Source: Athripsodes cinereus (taxonomy: Eukaryota > Arthropoda > Insecta > Trichoptera > Leptoceridae). Taken from it: a DNA stretch of 64,000 nucleotides. Made by a program: the position numbers and the translations under genes. The DNA is taken from contig OX388319.1 of assembly GCA_947579605.1 (NCBI GenBank), positions 3,782,001 through 3,846,000 on the forward strand, written 5' to 3'. Each line of letters begins with the position of its first letter. Position 1 is the first letter of the stretch. Under the pieces are notes generated by a model. It was given only the letters and a program-made list of their open reading frames with translations, ran no database searches and was not told where the DNA came from. Below, piece by piece: positions 57,901 through 64,000 of the stretch.

Positions 57901-59035
57901 ATAATCTGGATGACTACATAACATACGAATATGTAGGTAAAGTGTCCAGCGCTATACCGTCCGGCTCTGGTAGCCAGGCGAGGAACGTTGTCTTCAGTTT
58001 TCCAGTTGGCAGTGGAGTCAGGAGTCCAGGACTGTACAGATTCCTCTACTTCAATCAGCCTGAGACAGAAGTTAGGAGCTTATTGGGTAAATATTTATTT
58101 TTTCTAACTCCCCGTTTGTAGGATATGCTGTGATGGTATAATATTAGTAGTTTAAACTTCCTTGTGAAGGAAGACCTTGGAATAGAATAGACCTCACATA
58201 ATTTTTTGTAAATGTTTGAGTGTCCTGTGGATGGAAAGTATTCCAAAAATGTCACATATAAGATACATTTGACGTCTTCAAGTCAGAAATGATGAGGCAT
58301 ATCACCCTTCTTGAGTGTCTTAGTTTTTATGGCATGAAGAAAATAACCTGAATGTTCATTACATACAGTTGATCCAGTTGGTAAATAATTGTTGTCGTTT
58401 TGCAAATATTACATCAAATATGCGATTACATTTTATCTGCTTACTTTCGATGGCCGAACAGCCCTTGTAGGGCCTTGGCCTCCAAAACGATAGATCTCCA
58501 AGCTTTTCTATCTTGAGGAGTGTAAGGCCAGTCATCTTTGGCATTTAGTTCCTCTAGATCTCGGTTGATGTTATCTAATGGCCTTTGCCTTGGTTTGCCA
58601 AACGGTTTCCTGCCTTCCAGTATACCCTGCAGAAAATATTTTGTTGTACTTTCCAATATTATAATCACATTTTACTAAATATTGATTTAAATTGACTAAA
58701 TGTTTTGAAACCCTGAATCCTATTTGATATAAAAGAATTGTTTCTGATTCTCAAAAATTCTTTGCCTTCACAATAAAAACTTTAGAAACAATATTATTAT
58801 GAAAATATTTTTATTTACAGGTATTTCAGAACCATTTGAAGTTAGAATGAGGGATGAAGACGATTCCGTCCAATCAGACAAAGCTGGTCCCAGTTCCGTG
58901 CAATCAACAGCAGATGATCAACAGGCATCCTCGTCTTCGGCAGGTCAGGGCTTTGATTCGCTTCTTAAAGACTTAAGCAAACTCCACATACCCGGCACCA
59001 AGTTTAACAAGCTCAATGATCTGAGCATTGACTGA
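45905..59035 (+). CDS. INPP5K: Inositol polyphosphate 5-phosphatase with SKICH domain (INPP5K/J type), 525 aa
   Basis: Ten coding exons close without a phase error: 45987-46000 (in exon 45905-46000), 46648-46764, 47756-47981, 48964-49139, 49304-49546, 50509-50662, 51616-51708, 57206-57349, 57891-58086, 58821-59035. An in-frame TGA at 45957 fixes the ATG. The enzyme removes the 5-phosphate from phosphoinositides such as PI(4,5)P2 or PI(3,4,5)P3. Catalytic domain ~6-310: YNVGT (11-15), GFQEV with Glu47, NSHLAPHD (140-147), WLGDLNFRL (182-190), PAWTDRIL (262-269), SDHKPV (298-303). SKICH domain ~342-463 (VYPNDWIGVYE, ending GISEPFEVR), a membrane-targeting module in INPP5K and INPP5J. The length is closer to INPP5K; INPP5J cannot be excluded. 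The acidic Ser/Gln tail ends LNDLSID. Introns are full of transposons; intron 7 holds a full-length LINE. Confidence 0.92.
45928..45954 (+). CDS. Upstream ORF in the 5-phosphatase 5' UTR
   Basis: ATG ATA ACA ... TGA encodes the 8-residue MITPYSGH and ends 32 bases before the main ATG, in the same spliced exon (acceptor TTGTTACAG at 45904). It could lower or regulate translation of the main frame. No conservation data are available. Confidence 0.4.
   Translation: MITPYSGH
46109..46168 (+). repeat. 21-bp tandem repeat
   Basis: GATACAGAAATG / GACACAGAAATGGATGACACT repeated about three times in intron 1 of the 5-phosphatase gene. Confidence 0.75.
46225..46330 (-). mobile_element. Non-LTR retroelement 3' end
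   Basis: ATAATAATAATAAACTCTTT, then TATTGCCTTGAGGCAATGTC and TTCCAGTAAACC, the reverse of the 8920-9075 3' end. Confidence 0.5.
47044..47300 (-). repeat. Family A retroposon, diverged
   Basis: ACTTACCATCACAGCATTTT, CTAGTGGGGTAGCCAATGAA, ATGCGAGTTGTCCTCTGTGC and, after an insert of about 90 bases, CTGCCTCTTATAGGACACTC and TCTTTACCGGGCACTTCACA. Confidence 0.65.
47505..47700 (-). pseudogene. LINE C-terminal fragment (GRPRQR type)
   Basis: The minus frame reads ILQGIPEGRRPLGRPRQR, LLDNINRDLEELNAKDDW and KAWRSIVSEAK...QGLFGHQK, a LINE C-terminus. A sister copy lies at 58440-58640 in the penultimate intron; both are antisense to the host gene. Confidence 0.65.
48250..48440 (+). repeat. Family A retroposon, old copy
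   Basis: TTTAATGTCTTAAGTATGAG, TTTTGAATGTTTCATCTTTA, TTGGCACGAAGAGAGAAATC, GTACACTGGCTAGTCAAACT and GATGCCATGATGATAAA follow the family order with heavy divergence. Confidence 0.5.
48480..48755 (+). pseudogene. RTE-like C-terminal fragment with (GAT)n tail
   Basis: GGAGAGACGATGGTCCTGGC codes for the RRWSWLGHVLRMPND segment also seen at 6662-6946. A one-base shift breaks the frame after the GRP-rich part. The element ends in GAGGGCGATGATGATGATGA, its 3' microsatellite tail. It lies within intron 3 of the 5-phosphatase gene. Confidence 0.7.
49573..49709. mobile_element. Family C foldback MITE beside a splice donor
   Basis: GGGGCCGTAGACAAACCGTA, GCGATCGACTACATACAAAT and their inverted partners (TTTGTTTGTAGTCAATCGAC, TTTGTCTAGGGGG). 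It begins 26 bases after the GTAAGC donor of exon 5. Confidence 0.65.
50020..50170 (+). pseudogene. LINE C-terminal fragment with GAA-rich tail
   Basis: Encodes TSWLRNIRDWTGM, ELFRVAQDREAFARVIANV and a stop, then GGCACGAGAAGAAGAAGA. This is the familiar C-terminus of an RTE-like element, in an intron of the 5-phosphatase gene. Confidence 0.65.
50891..51004. repeat. Inverted-repeat unit, Penelope-like terminal repeat relative
   Basis: GCGAAATAAATAAAACAAAT with GTTTT (50891-50915) mirrors 50980-51004 with two mismatches. The minus-strand loop reads CTAGGATGTCCTAACAAGGC then GAAAGACGTC, a short CCT/AGG hairpin before GAAA, a degenerate version of the hammerhead-like core. Confidence 0.45.
51110..51260 (+). 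pseudogene. Old RTE-like fragment
   Basis: TATGAGTAAGAGAACTTGAT, TTGTGACAAATTGTATGATT and GTGGAGGAAG align to the SKRN...MRNWMNVEE-coding part of the fragment at 474-968, with many substitutions. Confidence 0.4.
52094..52151 (+). promoter_or_regulatory. tRNA-like A/B-box sequence upstream of LINE ORF1
   Basis: TAGCCGAGTTGGTTGAGGCG (52094-52113) is a near-consensus A-box region of Leu/Ser-type tRNAs, and GAGTTCAAACC (52141-52151) a B-box-like match (consensus GGTTCGANTCC). The spacing fits an internal Pol III promoter. It could be a SINE head the LINE landed in, or part of the LINE leader. Confidence 0.45.
52206..53135 (+). CDS. LINE ORF1 protein, 309 aa
   Basis: The frame begins with a polar, Lys/Arg/Asn/Ser-rich N-terminus. 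It continues with a heptad-rich coiled coil around residues 75-140 (LNFIDELVAENTLLKERICN and following), then an RRM-like fold (NNVIVCNIEES ... CFRLGRVNNNKPRPLKVIL) and a basic C-terminal domain (ADIKIYRDQTVIQRNQYIKL). This order matches L1-ORF1-type RNA-binding chaperones that coat LINE RNA; there is no CCHC zinc knuckle. The ATG at 52206 gives the whole frame. It ends at TAA 53133-53135, beyond the start of the ORF2 frame, with a slippery A_AAA_AAC at 53096-53102. Confidence 0.75.
   Translation: MEVNQPQVQTRSRKNKNNGSPSTSSDIRNKQKIFISHGNKINRNSTERRSSPSGEGKTKLNDIAHKGDTIGIDDSLKEYLSGLHNSINDVKNQLLTQNHDLITKMNELTNKLNFIDELVAENTLLKERICNLESKVNSLESRGMVHNVTEMDSFANEVEERSRRRNNVIVCNIEESSFNKHEDILRDDRSRVYDVLKEADQTILCAELKCFRLGRVNNNKPRPLKVILKNSNQVGEILKNRMKLSADIKIYRDQTVIQRNQYIKLKEELNARIQKGENNLIIKYIKGSPKIVKNDYPKNSFVTTRISAA
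53090..55963 (+). CDS. LINE ORF2: AP endonuclease and reverse transcriptase
   Basis: Open from 53090 (after TGA 53087-53089) to TAA 55963 in the -1 frame relative to ORF1. The endonuclease begins CYYQNIRGVKTKL, with LLTETWLD (catalytic Glu), LVGDFNLPDCRW, TLDLVFSS and a His-containing segment at the usual SDH position (DIFHPPLDI). RT motifs: GPDGIPNVFIK, YTDFSKAFDKVSHDLLL, SGVPQGSHLGPILFN, LLFADDLKLYK (catalytic FADD). The first in-frame ATG (53267) lies after the catalytic Asn and Glu, so native synthesis probably needs -1 frameshifting or reinitiation from ORF1. Jockey/CR1-like by motif style. No RNase H is visible. Confidence 0.88.
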   Translation, partial: LSKKLLCYYQNIRGVKTKLSELRQSTPSFGYDVILLTETWLDSCIGSSELGLTDYNVYRMDRNQCTSSKLRGGGVLIAITKSLQSKKIPIKSNNIEHIFVSVKLAHETFIFGCTYIPPNSDITLYKSYHSEVEFVRCKHKGDKLILVGDFNLPDCRWETVEGLGEDQSYINLQVVNNLNNEKAAELVDMANFYGLQQINNTTNNQDRTLDLVFSSDPDNTSVCKSSSVLLPIDIFHPPLDIVVTSQLYTLRPEPTVKLNFHGADYLAVNNFLRSMDFSFLQGDNDLNSVVDQYYVNLNTCIEESIPKKSIKYSNYPKWFTAELKHLVLRKKLAHRKYKETSTVSDYNCFSKLRSECSSLSKKCYTQHMASMENGLPKDSQGLWRFVNSMREDRVEIPTNLTYNNHHSKSLQEAVDIFALFFQSVYDLPVSHTDFDFSSDTTIDLPNITISTDEVKSAILELDGSKTAGPDGIPNVFIKGCADILADHFQKLFNLSLKSGTFPSLWKIGFVCPIFKKGEKNLVTNYRPICILSAIPKLLESIIVKKVSQSINNIITTSQHGFVPNKSTLTNLLIYHNHIVNAISERGQVDSIYTDFSKAFDKVSHDLLLRKLSGYGVGGVIHRWLESYLKDRVLKVKIGNCTSKPIFAYSGVPQGSHLGPILFNIFVNDIVKIFGDIEVLLFADDLKLYKTINNYNDCLTLQNNLNHLNNWCKKNSLNLNIAKCQVVRFFKTKSHLTFNYSIDNVELESVSDIRDLGIKFSENLTFNSHIEETVGRAMRVLGFVFRLTVDLKLIQSYRLLFVSLVRPLLEYNSVLWSPNYAVHINSIERVQRKFLRLINFKKGIPIEDINYPALMDEFKLLSLQHRREISDLCLLHKLINGAINSPDLLALIQFNVPTRCTRQSVLFREQNAKNNYLFHSPMIRIHRQGNLVSNFTDIVADSFRKFKSDVMNYYFSQM
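53096..53102 (+). promoter_or_regulatory. Candidate -1 ribosomal frameshift site, A_AAA_AAC
   Basis: In ORF1 frame the codons are CCA AAA AAC, so the heptamer fits X_XXY_YYZ exactly. A -1 slip continues as CTC CTT TGT TAC TAC, the start of the ORF2 endonuclease. A GGCGTA/TACGCC stem (53129-53134 with 53154-53159) enclosing a small GCT/AGC hairpin lies 26 bases downstream, further than the usual 5-9. Confidence 0.55.
55964..56602 (+). other. LINE 3' UTR and tail
   Basis: T-rich, noncoding. Ends TGTAAAAAGGCTCACGCCGT, GTGTTGTAAAAATAAATAAA, TAAAAAA. The GGCTCACGCCGT segment defines the family and recurs in truncated copies. Confidence 0.6.
57775..57870 (-). repeat. Family A retroposon, truncated
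   Basis: ACTAATACCATCTCTCACAA, GTGGGGTAGCCAGTAGGTTA, AAGCATGTCGTCCTCTCTTT. It lies just before the acceptor of exon 9, and part of the polypyrimidine context may derive from it. Confidence 0.55.
58105..58385 (+). repeat. Family A retroposon pieces
   Basis: 58105-58150 is a 3' end (CCCCGTTTGTAGGATATGCT, GTGATGGTATAATATTAGTA). 58200-58385 is a separate 5' part (GAGTGTCCTGTGGATGG, GATGAGGCATATCACCCTTC, TTGATCCAGTTGG). They are in the same orientation but in swapped order, so two insertions. Confidence 0.5.
58440..58640 (-). pseudogene. LINE C-terminal fragment (GRPRQR type)
   Basis: Sister of 47505-47700: GRKPFGKPRQRPLDNINR, LEELNAKDDW, KAWRSIVLEAKALQGLFGH. Lies in the last intron of the 5-phosphatase gene. 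Confidence 0.65.
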
Positions 59036-59544
59036 TTAAGGAATTACGTACCCAGTACACCGGATCTAGCCGCCCTGGGACGTAAGTTTTACAAGTAAAT
59101 ACACAGTTGAATAATGAAAAATCTATAAAATATAGATTTTGTTAACTCTGTAACTTGTATATCAATGCAAATGCTTGTATGCATAATTCGGTTCAAAGAT
59201 TTCTGTTAAAATTAAAATTTGGTGAATATCTAAAATTAACTTCACATAATTAACGTTTAAAATTTTTCATTTTTTTTTTTCAAAGAGAGTTATTCAAGCC
59301 ATTGTAAAACTTGTGGATAAAATATCAATTTTAAAAACATAACCCAGCTATAACCATCATTCCTCCTATATTTTAGAAACAAAAGATACTCGAATTAGCT
59401 TAAGAGTTTGTCAATCACAGTTTTTTTGTGATTAATTCTCAATCTCAGTTATGAAATTTTTATTCTCTTTATTGTTATACAAAACCAATATTTACTGATT
59501 TTGAGCATTTAAATAAGTAAAACAATGGTAGATTTATGCATGCT

Positions 59545-59640
59545 CCTCTGTGGATAAGAATAAAGTGACAGCTTGTATGTTTATTACATGCAGCTCGTCT
59601 GCTGGTTACATCACTAATGGGATTTGCCGATATAATGTTA
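59545..59640 (+). repeat. Family A retroposon 3' part
   Basis: CTCCTCTGTGGATAAGAATA, GTGACAGCTTGTATGTTTAT, GCAGCTCGTCTGCTGGTTAC, GGGATTTGCC. It may contribute to the 3' UTR of the 5-phosphatase gene; the AATAAA near 59561 lies inside it. Confidence 0.5.
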
Positions 59641-60560
59641 TAGATTTATTCAACTTAAATTTATTTTCAATACATTGGAATAGTTTTTTTTTAAATGTAA
59701 TTTTATTGAAATGTTAGAATATATGATTGCGATCTACATCTTAAACTCTTTCTTTCTTTAAATCTTTGGACCAAAAGCGCATAGAAAAAGTTGTCTTAGT
59801 GCTTTTCATTTGTATCATTCTATCGTAATCCATTTTAAGTGGGTTGTTTAATTGTTCATCGTATTATTAACTTAAATTAAATATTATTATTATTATTGTT
59901 AAAGTCCGTCCAATGCTTACACCAATATACGACTTTTTAGAAGTGCCCTTAGTTTTGATATTAATAATAAATTATTTATACATTCGGACTGGAGGCAGAA
60001 ATCATTACAATTATATTTAAATATATTTAGTATATGAACTGTATTTTATTCCTCTTTTCTATGATTTAATTTATCAAAAGAGACTTCTTTCAACATTCGG
60101 TTTTAATAGGGAATAGGTTATGTGCATAAGTTGTTGAAATTGGGTTCCAGGTTTAATTCTTAATTGGAATATATAGTTCTGGCCTGAGAATTTGAAGAGA
60201 TAAATTTCTTAATACTAAAAAATGTGATAATGGTCTCTGTTTCAGAACCTAGTTGACTTGATATAATTGCATAACAATAAAAGCCAGTTTTTTTTTTGTT
60301 TTGTAGAGAAGTTAATAACTTTGTATTAAATTTATTGACACAATTTTTGCTCATTTAGATATTAAAATCATGCTCTATTAGCGCGTCATTCTCATGACAA
60401 TAAAAGAACCCACTTAATTTTTCATTGTTTTTTTGCATTGATGTACAAGATTCAAATCTCACCATCACAATAGGTTTTAAAAAATAAATAATCCATAATA
60501 AAATATTTATTGTACCTACTATTATAGTCAGATTGTCATAGGCTAGATTCGTTTTGTTGG
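59641..60560. other. AT-rich sequence downstream of the 5-phosphatase gene
   Basis: No ORF of note. Possible 3' UTR or intergenic DNA, with an ATTATTATTATTATTGTT microsatellite near 59883. Confidence 0.3.
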
Positions 60561-60569
60561 TAAGCTTGT

Positions 60570-61270
60570 CTTGAGCTAGTGTCACAAAGTTGACAAATTT
60601 ATGTCAAGCTAGTGTCACAATGTTAACAGGTTTGTGTTGAATTGGTGTCGCAGTATTAACAGGTTTATGCTAATCTAGTTTTGCCATGATGACATATTTT
60701 GTTAAGCCTATGTCACATTGTACACATGCATACATACATTTTATTGTTTTTGTGGCACTGTGTGGATTGTCACAATTTGACCAGTGTTACAGTGTTAATG
60801 TGTTTGTATCACAGTTTTTATAAATTATTGTCACTATTTTGATAACTTGACCACATCATTGACAAGTTTGTGTCACACTATTGATAAGCTAGCATTTAAT
60901 TATCTTATATGGCACAATCTTGATCAGTTGGTATTACAATGTTGAGGTGTTTGTCTCACATTGTTGACAAACCTGTGTCACATTGTTGACAATTGTTGGT
61001 ATCCATGTTATTTTCACTGTAACATTGTTGACATATTTGTGTCACATTGTTGACATATTTGTGTCACATTGTTGACAAACCTGTGTCACATTGTTGACAA
61101 ACCTGTGTCACATTGTTGACAATATTGTTGTTATCCATGTTATTATCACCGTCGCATTGTTGACATGTTCATATCGCATTGTTGACATGTTTATGTCACA
61201 TTGTTGACGTGTTTGTGTCACATTGTTGTCATGTTTGTGTCACTTTGTTCTTTAGCTAGTGTCACAATTA
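60570..61270 (+). repeat. 22-bp minisatellite (GTGTCACATTGTTGACA family)
   Basis: About thirty diverged units of roughly 21-22 bp, purest at 60945-61135 where GTGTCACATTGTTGACAAAC repeats in series. Unit sequence decays toward both ends. A higher-order duplication is visible: the TTGTTG..TATCCATGTTATT segment appears at 60987 and again at 61125. Confidence 0.85.
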
Positions 61271-61930
61271 TGACCCATTAGATTAATTATACATTTGATT
61301 AGTGATAATATTCTATGCATAATGAATGAAATTCAAGCTTTAGCAGTGGGAAATAATGTTCCCAGTATATGTATTAACGTAAAATTATTATTGTATGTGC
61401 CTTTTTTGTTGTTTTGTTAATTTTATAGTCGCTTTTGTATTTGAATTATTGTGATTGTATCTAAGAAGAAACATGTACCATGTGATTGTGAGGTTTACCG
61501 TGACATATTTTTCATTACAAAAGATTGAGATTTATACTATTTAAAATAATATGTCACGTTGAAGCCAAGATTCATAATTTCATGTAGACATTGTTTGATA
61601 GTTCTATCTTTTGCTTTTTTCTGTCTGCGTTTAACTTTCATTCTATCATGTTTCGTTATTAACATTCCTTTATTTATTTCCAATGATATGTGAGTAAATC
61701 TTTTTAGGAAAAACCAGCCAATACCAACTCATAAGCATTTAGACACATTTAATTGTTTCAGTTAATGCACATATAGTCACGTAATTATTTGTAATGTGTA
61801 TGCTGAGATTTTAAAATTAGTTTGTTTTTGCTTTACCAATTATCTAATTTCTTCATCACATTTATTATTCCATTCGGGAACACAGAAAATAATTGTCTAT
61901 ATTAAAAATATTAGTATTTATGTATGTTGG
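61271..61930. other. Intergenic AT-rich stretch
   Basis: Nothing identifiable apart from short low-complexity runs. Confidence 0.3.
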
Positions 61931-61934
61931 AAGA

Positions 61935-62100
61935 AATGAAGACATTTTACATCTTTAATTCAGCGATGAGGTTTGCCACCTGTCCTGAATGTCTTATTTT
62001 ATGTTGGCACGAAGAAGACAGCTTGCATGTTTATTGCATGCAGCTGGACTGCTGGCTACCCCACTTATAGGATTTGCCATGATGGGATAATAATAGTAGT
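61935..62100 (+). repeat. Family A retroposon, 3' two-thirds
   Basis: GACATTTTACATCTTTAATT, CAGCGATGAGGTTTGCCACC, TGTTGGCACGAAGAAGACAG, GCTGGACTGCTGGCTACCCC, ATGATGGGATAATAATAGTA with the TAG-rich tail. Confidence 0.75.
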
Positions 62101-62109
62101 AGATATTTG

Positions 62110-64000
62110 TAATGTACAGGCTAATATCTAGAATGTGATGTCTAGTTACAATGAGATTTTTATTGTATTTTCATTGTTAACGGTTTAAGATTGTAGTGAA
62201 ATGTATAGAGACGATATATATTTTTATACAGTTTTGTAAATATCTGTATATTAAAGTTAAAATTGCGATAAGCCAATAAAAAGTATTCAGTGTGCTCAAA
62301 ATGTTATATGTATACCTAACCTTAAAATGTATTATTACCAATATTCCTAAATTCAAAGCAATGTAAAGTTATAGTTGTCTATGATTTAGAATGGTATGTA
62401 GGTATTTGAAAATTTCCGTATTTCAAAAAGAATACATTTAAATGTAGAATTGTTTCTCGTTTTGACAGTTTATTTAGACATTTCAATTTTTTTTCTTTGT
62501 CAATCGTCTTATTCAATTTTTATTGTTAAATTTTTAATTTTTAGTGGAAAATATTATAGATATATTTGTGCAAATCAATTAACAAATTTTCTTCTATTTC
62601 TCATCTTGATATCATTCCTTTTTTTAATGCACATTTTTTGACACATTTATTTTTTATTTGCTTTTTCTATTTTAGAGAATGTTATATTTAAAAATGGATT
62701 CCAGAATTCAACTTTATATATTTTGAATCAAATGAATCACAAAACTTTTATTTACAAGATTAAAACTCTCCTTGGTAAAAATAAATGTATAAATTTACAT
62801 ATTTAATTTGTCATTATTATTTTTTATGTATATTTTTTGATGTTTATTTTATTGTTTATACATTTTTATATGTTAATTTTAATTCTGTACTTAAAGTGTA
62901 CAGAAAATGATCTATTTTCTTTATAGAAAGTATTAATATTTGAACAAATATATTTTAACTATTTTTTTTTAATTGTTATGTTTATATTTTTTAATGTTAC
63001 ATTTTAAATCATGACATATCTTTTTCTATTTCATTGTGATCTTTTTTCTCTTTTCATCGCTTTAAACATCAATATTCATAGAACTTAATTTTTAGCCAAA
63101 TATTTATCGCAAACTGTAGAACAAATCCTAACATAAAATTTAATTCATTATTTGTGTTGATTTTCAAAAATAATGGATTTTACTCATTATAGATATATTG
63201 GATTGCAAAAAGGTTTTTTTTATGAATATTGATTTTCATTTTGTACCTGTTTTTTTTTTTAAATAATTTGTTTTACATTTACAAACTTATATAATTAGTT
63301 GTGCTATTTTTTATGTTTTGTTCAGTGTAAAACTTGTAGTATAAATGTGGTTATATTAGAAGAATTATTCGGGATAAAAGATTCAACCCAGTGAGACAAT
63401 TTATTTTGTTTTCATTTAAAGATAATAATTTAAACAATTAAGTATATCTTTTTACGAAATAATTATAATAAATATTCTATGTAAAATATCAGATTTATTG
63501 TGAAGAAATAAACTTTATTATAAATAGTAAATGTTTTCAATGTAAAGCTTTTGGTCACACTAATATAGTTATTTTGTGTTTTTTTTTTTGTGTTATTTTA
63601 CAAATTTTGCGCGACACAAACATACATGATAGATAATTAATATAAATTAATACATAAACTAGTAAAAGTTCCGCAGATTACCAAAGCATTTATAATGGTA
63701 CAAAAGACTAACAATAGTATATCAAAATTAAAATTTAGTTAAAACAAGAAATAAATTATAAAACATTGAATAAACTATTCCACAGCTATACATACAATAT
63801 AAATTATCATGATTCAACAATATATCCCTAATGTGTTGATTTTTATTTTCTCAAAAATTTATCAATCTCCTGGTATATTATATTTATATATGTATTTATA
63901 TATTATATCACAAGTTTTTTTAGCTTAGAACTAAATGTATAAGTGTTGAGAAATGTTACATTGAGGGATCAATAAAAAAGAACATCTTTTTACTTACGAT
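62110..64000. other. AT-rich terminal stretch, nothing identifiable
   Basis: Very T-rich with several AATAAA-like signals (for example near 63508 and 63971). No ORF with domain signature, no known repeat. Confidence 0.35.

Overview
This window looks like AT-rich, intron-bearing insect nuclear DNA. The support is GT..AG spliced exons, a TATA+Inr core promoter with an arthropod TCAGT initiator, a dense load of short insect-type retroposons, and DNA transposons of the pogo/Tigger, Harbinger and MULE types. The repeat style recalls Hemiptera, but I cannot prove the order. No prokaryotic operon, CRISPR array, rRNA gene or functional tRNA gene was seen.

Host-type genes, left to right. (1) 3159-3804, minus: the first two coding exons of a small secreted protein, with a well-spaced TATA/Inr promoter. 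(2) 12204-12850, plus: the last two coding exons of an unidentified protein ending in a class I PDZ ligand, followed by several kb of repeat-poor AT-rich DNA that could be a long 3' UTR. (3) 22715-25006, minus: a two-coding-exon THAP-domain protein of 478 aa. (4) 30946-34409, minus: a four-coding-exon MULE transposase-derived protein of 783 aa with an intact DDE triad and a SWIM zinc finger. (5) 45905-59035, plus: a ten-coding-exon inositol polyphosphate 5-phosphatase with a C-terminal SKICH domain (INPP5K/INPP5J type, 525 aa). All splice phases of gene 5 close, and its start is protected by an upstream in-frame stop.

Mobile DNA fills most of the rest. The best preserved is a non-LTR retrotransposon (about 52085-56602) lying in sense orientation in an intron of the 5-phosphatase gene. 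It has an ORF1, an overlapping endonuclease/RT ORF2 in the -1 frame with no usable ATG, and a textbook A_AAA_AAC slippery heptamer in the overlap; a tRNA-like A/B-box sequence lies just upstream. Other elements are: a 5'-truncated Penelope-like element with a GIY-YIG endonuclease (44400-45100) followed by 95-bp tandem repeats; 5'-truncated RTE-like RT tails of several families; a degraded pogo/Tigger element with TA target duplication (7158-8286); a Harbinger-type element with TAA duplication and a broken MADF-like reading frame (35165-36400); at least a dozen copies of a ~240-bp retroposon ('family A' here, characterised by GGGATATGCCGTGATGGTA and a TAG-rich tail); a tRNA-derived SINE family ('family B'); and several foldback MITEs.

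The most unusual recurring pattern is a short motif, CUGANGA-U-hairpin-GAAA, resembling a hammerhead ribozyme core with one extra U. It sits in the loop of inverted-repeat units or next to the Penelope-like endonuclease at five loci, with a sixth, more degenerate relative at 50891-51004. Exon boundaries were read by eye from splice consensus and frame continuity; repeat boundaries are approximate unless a target-site duplication is stated.
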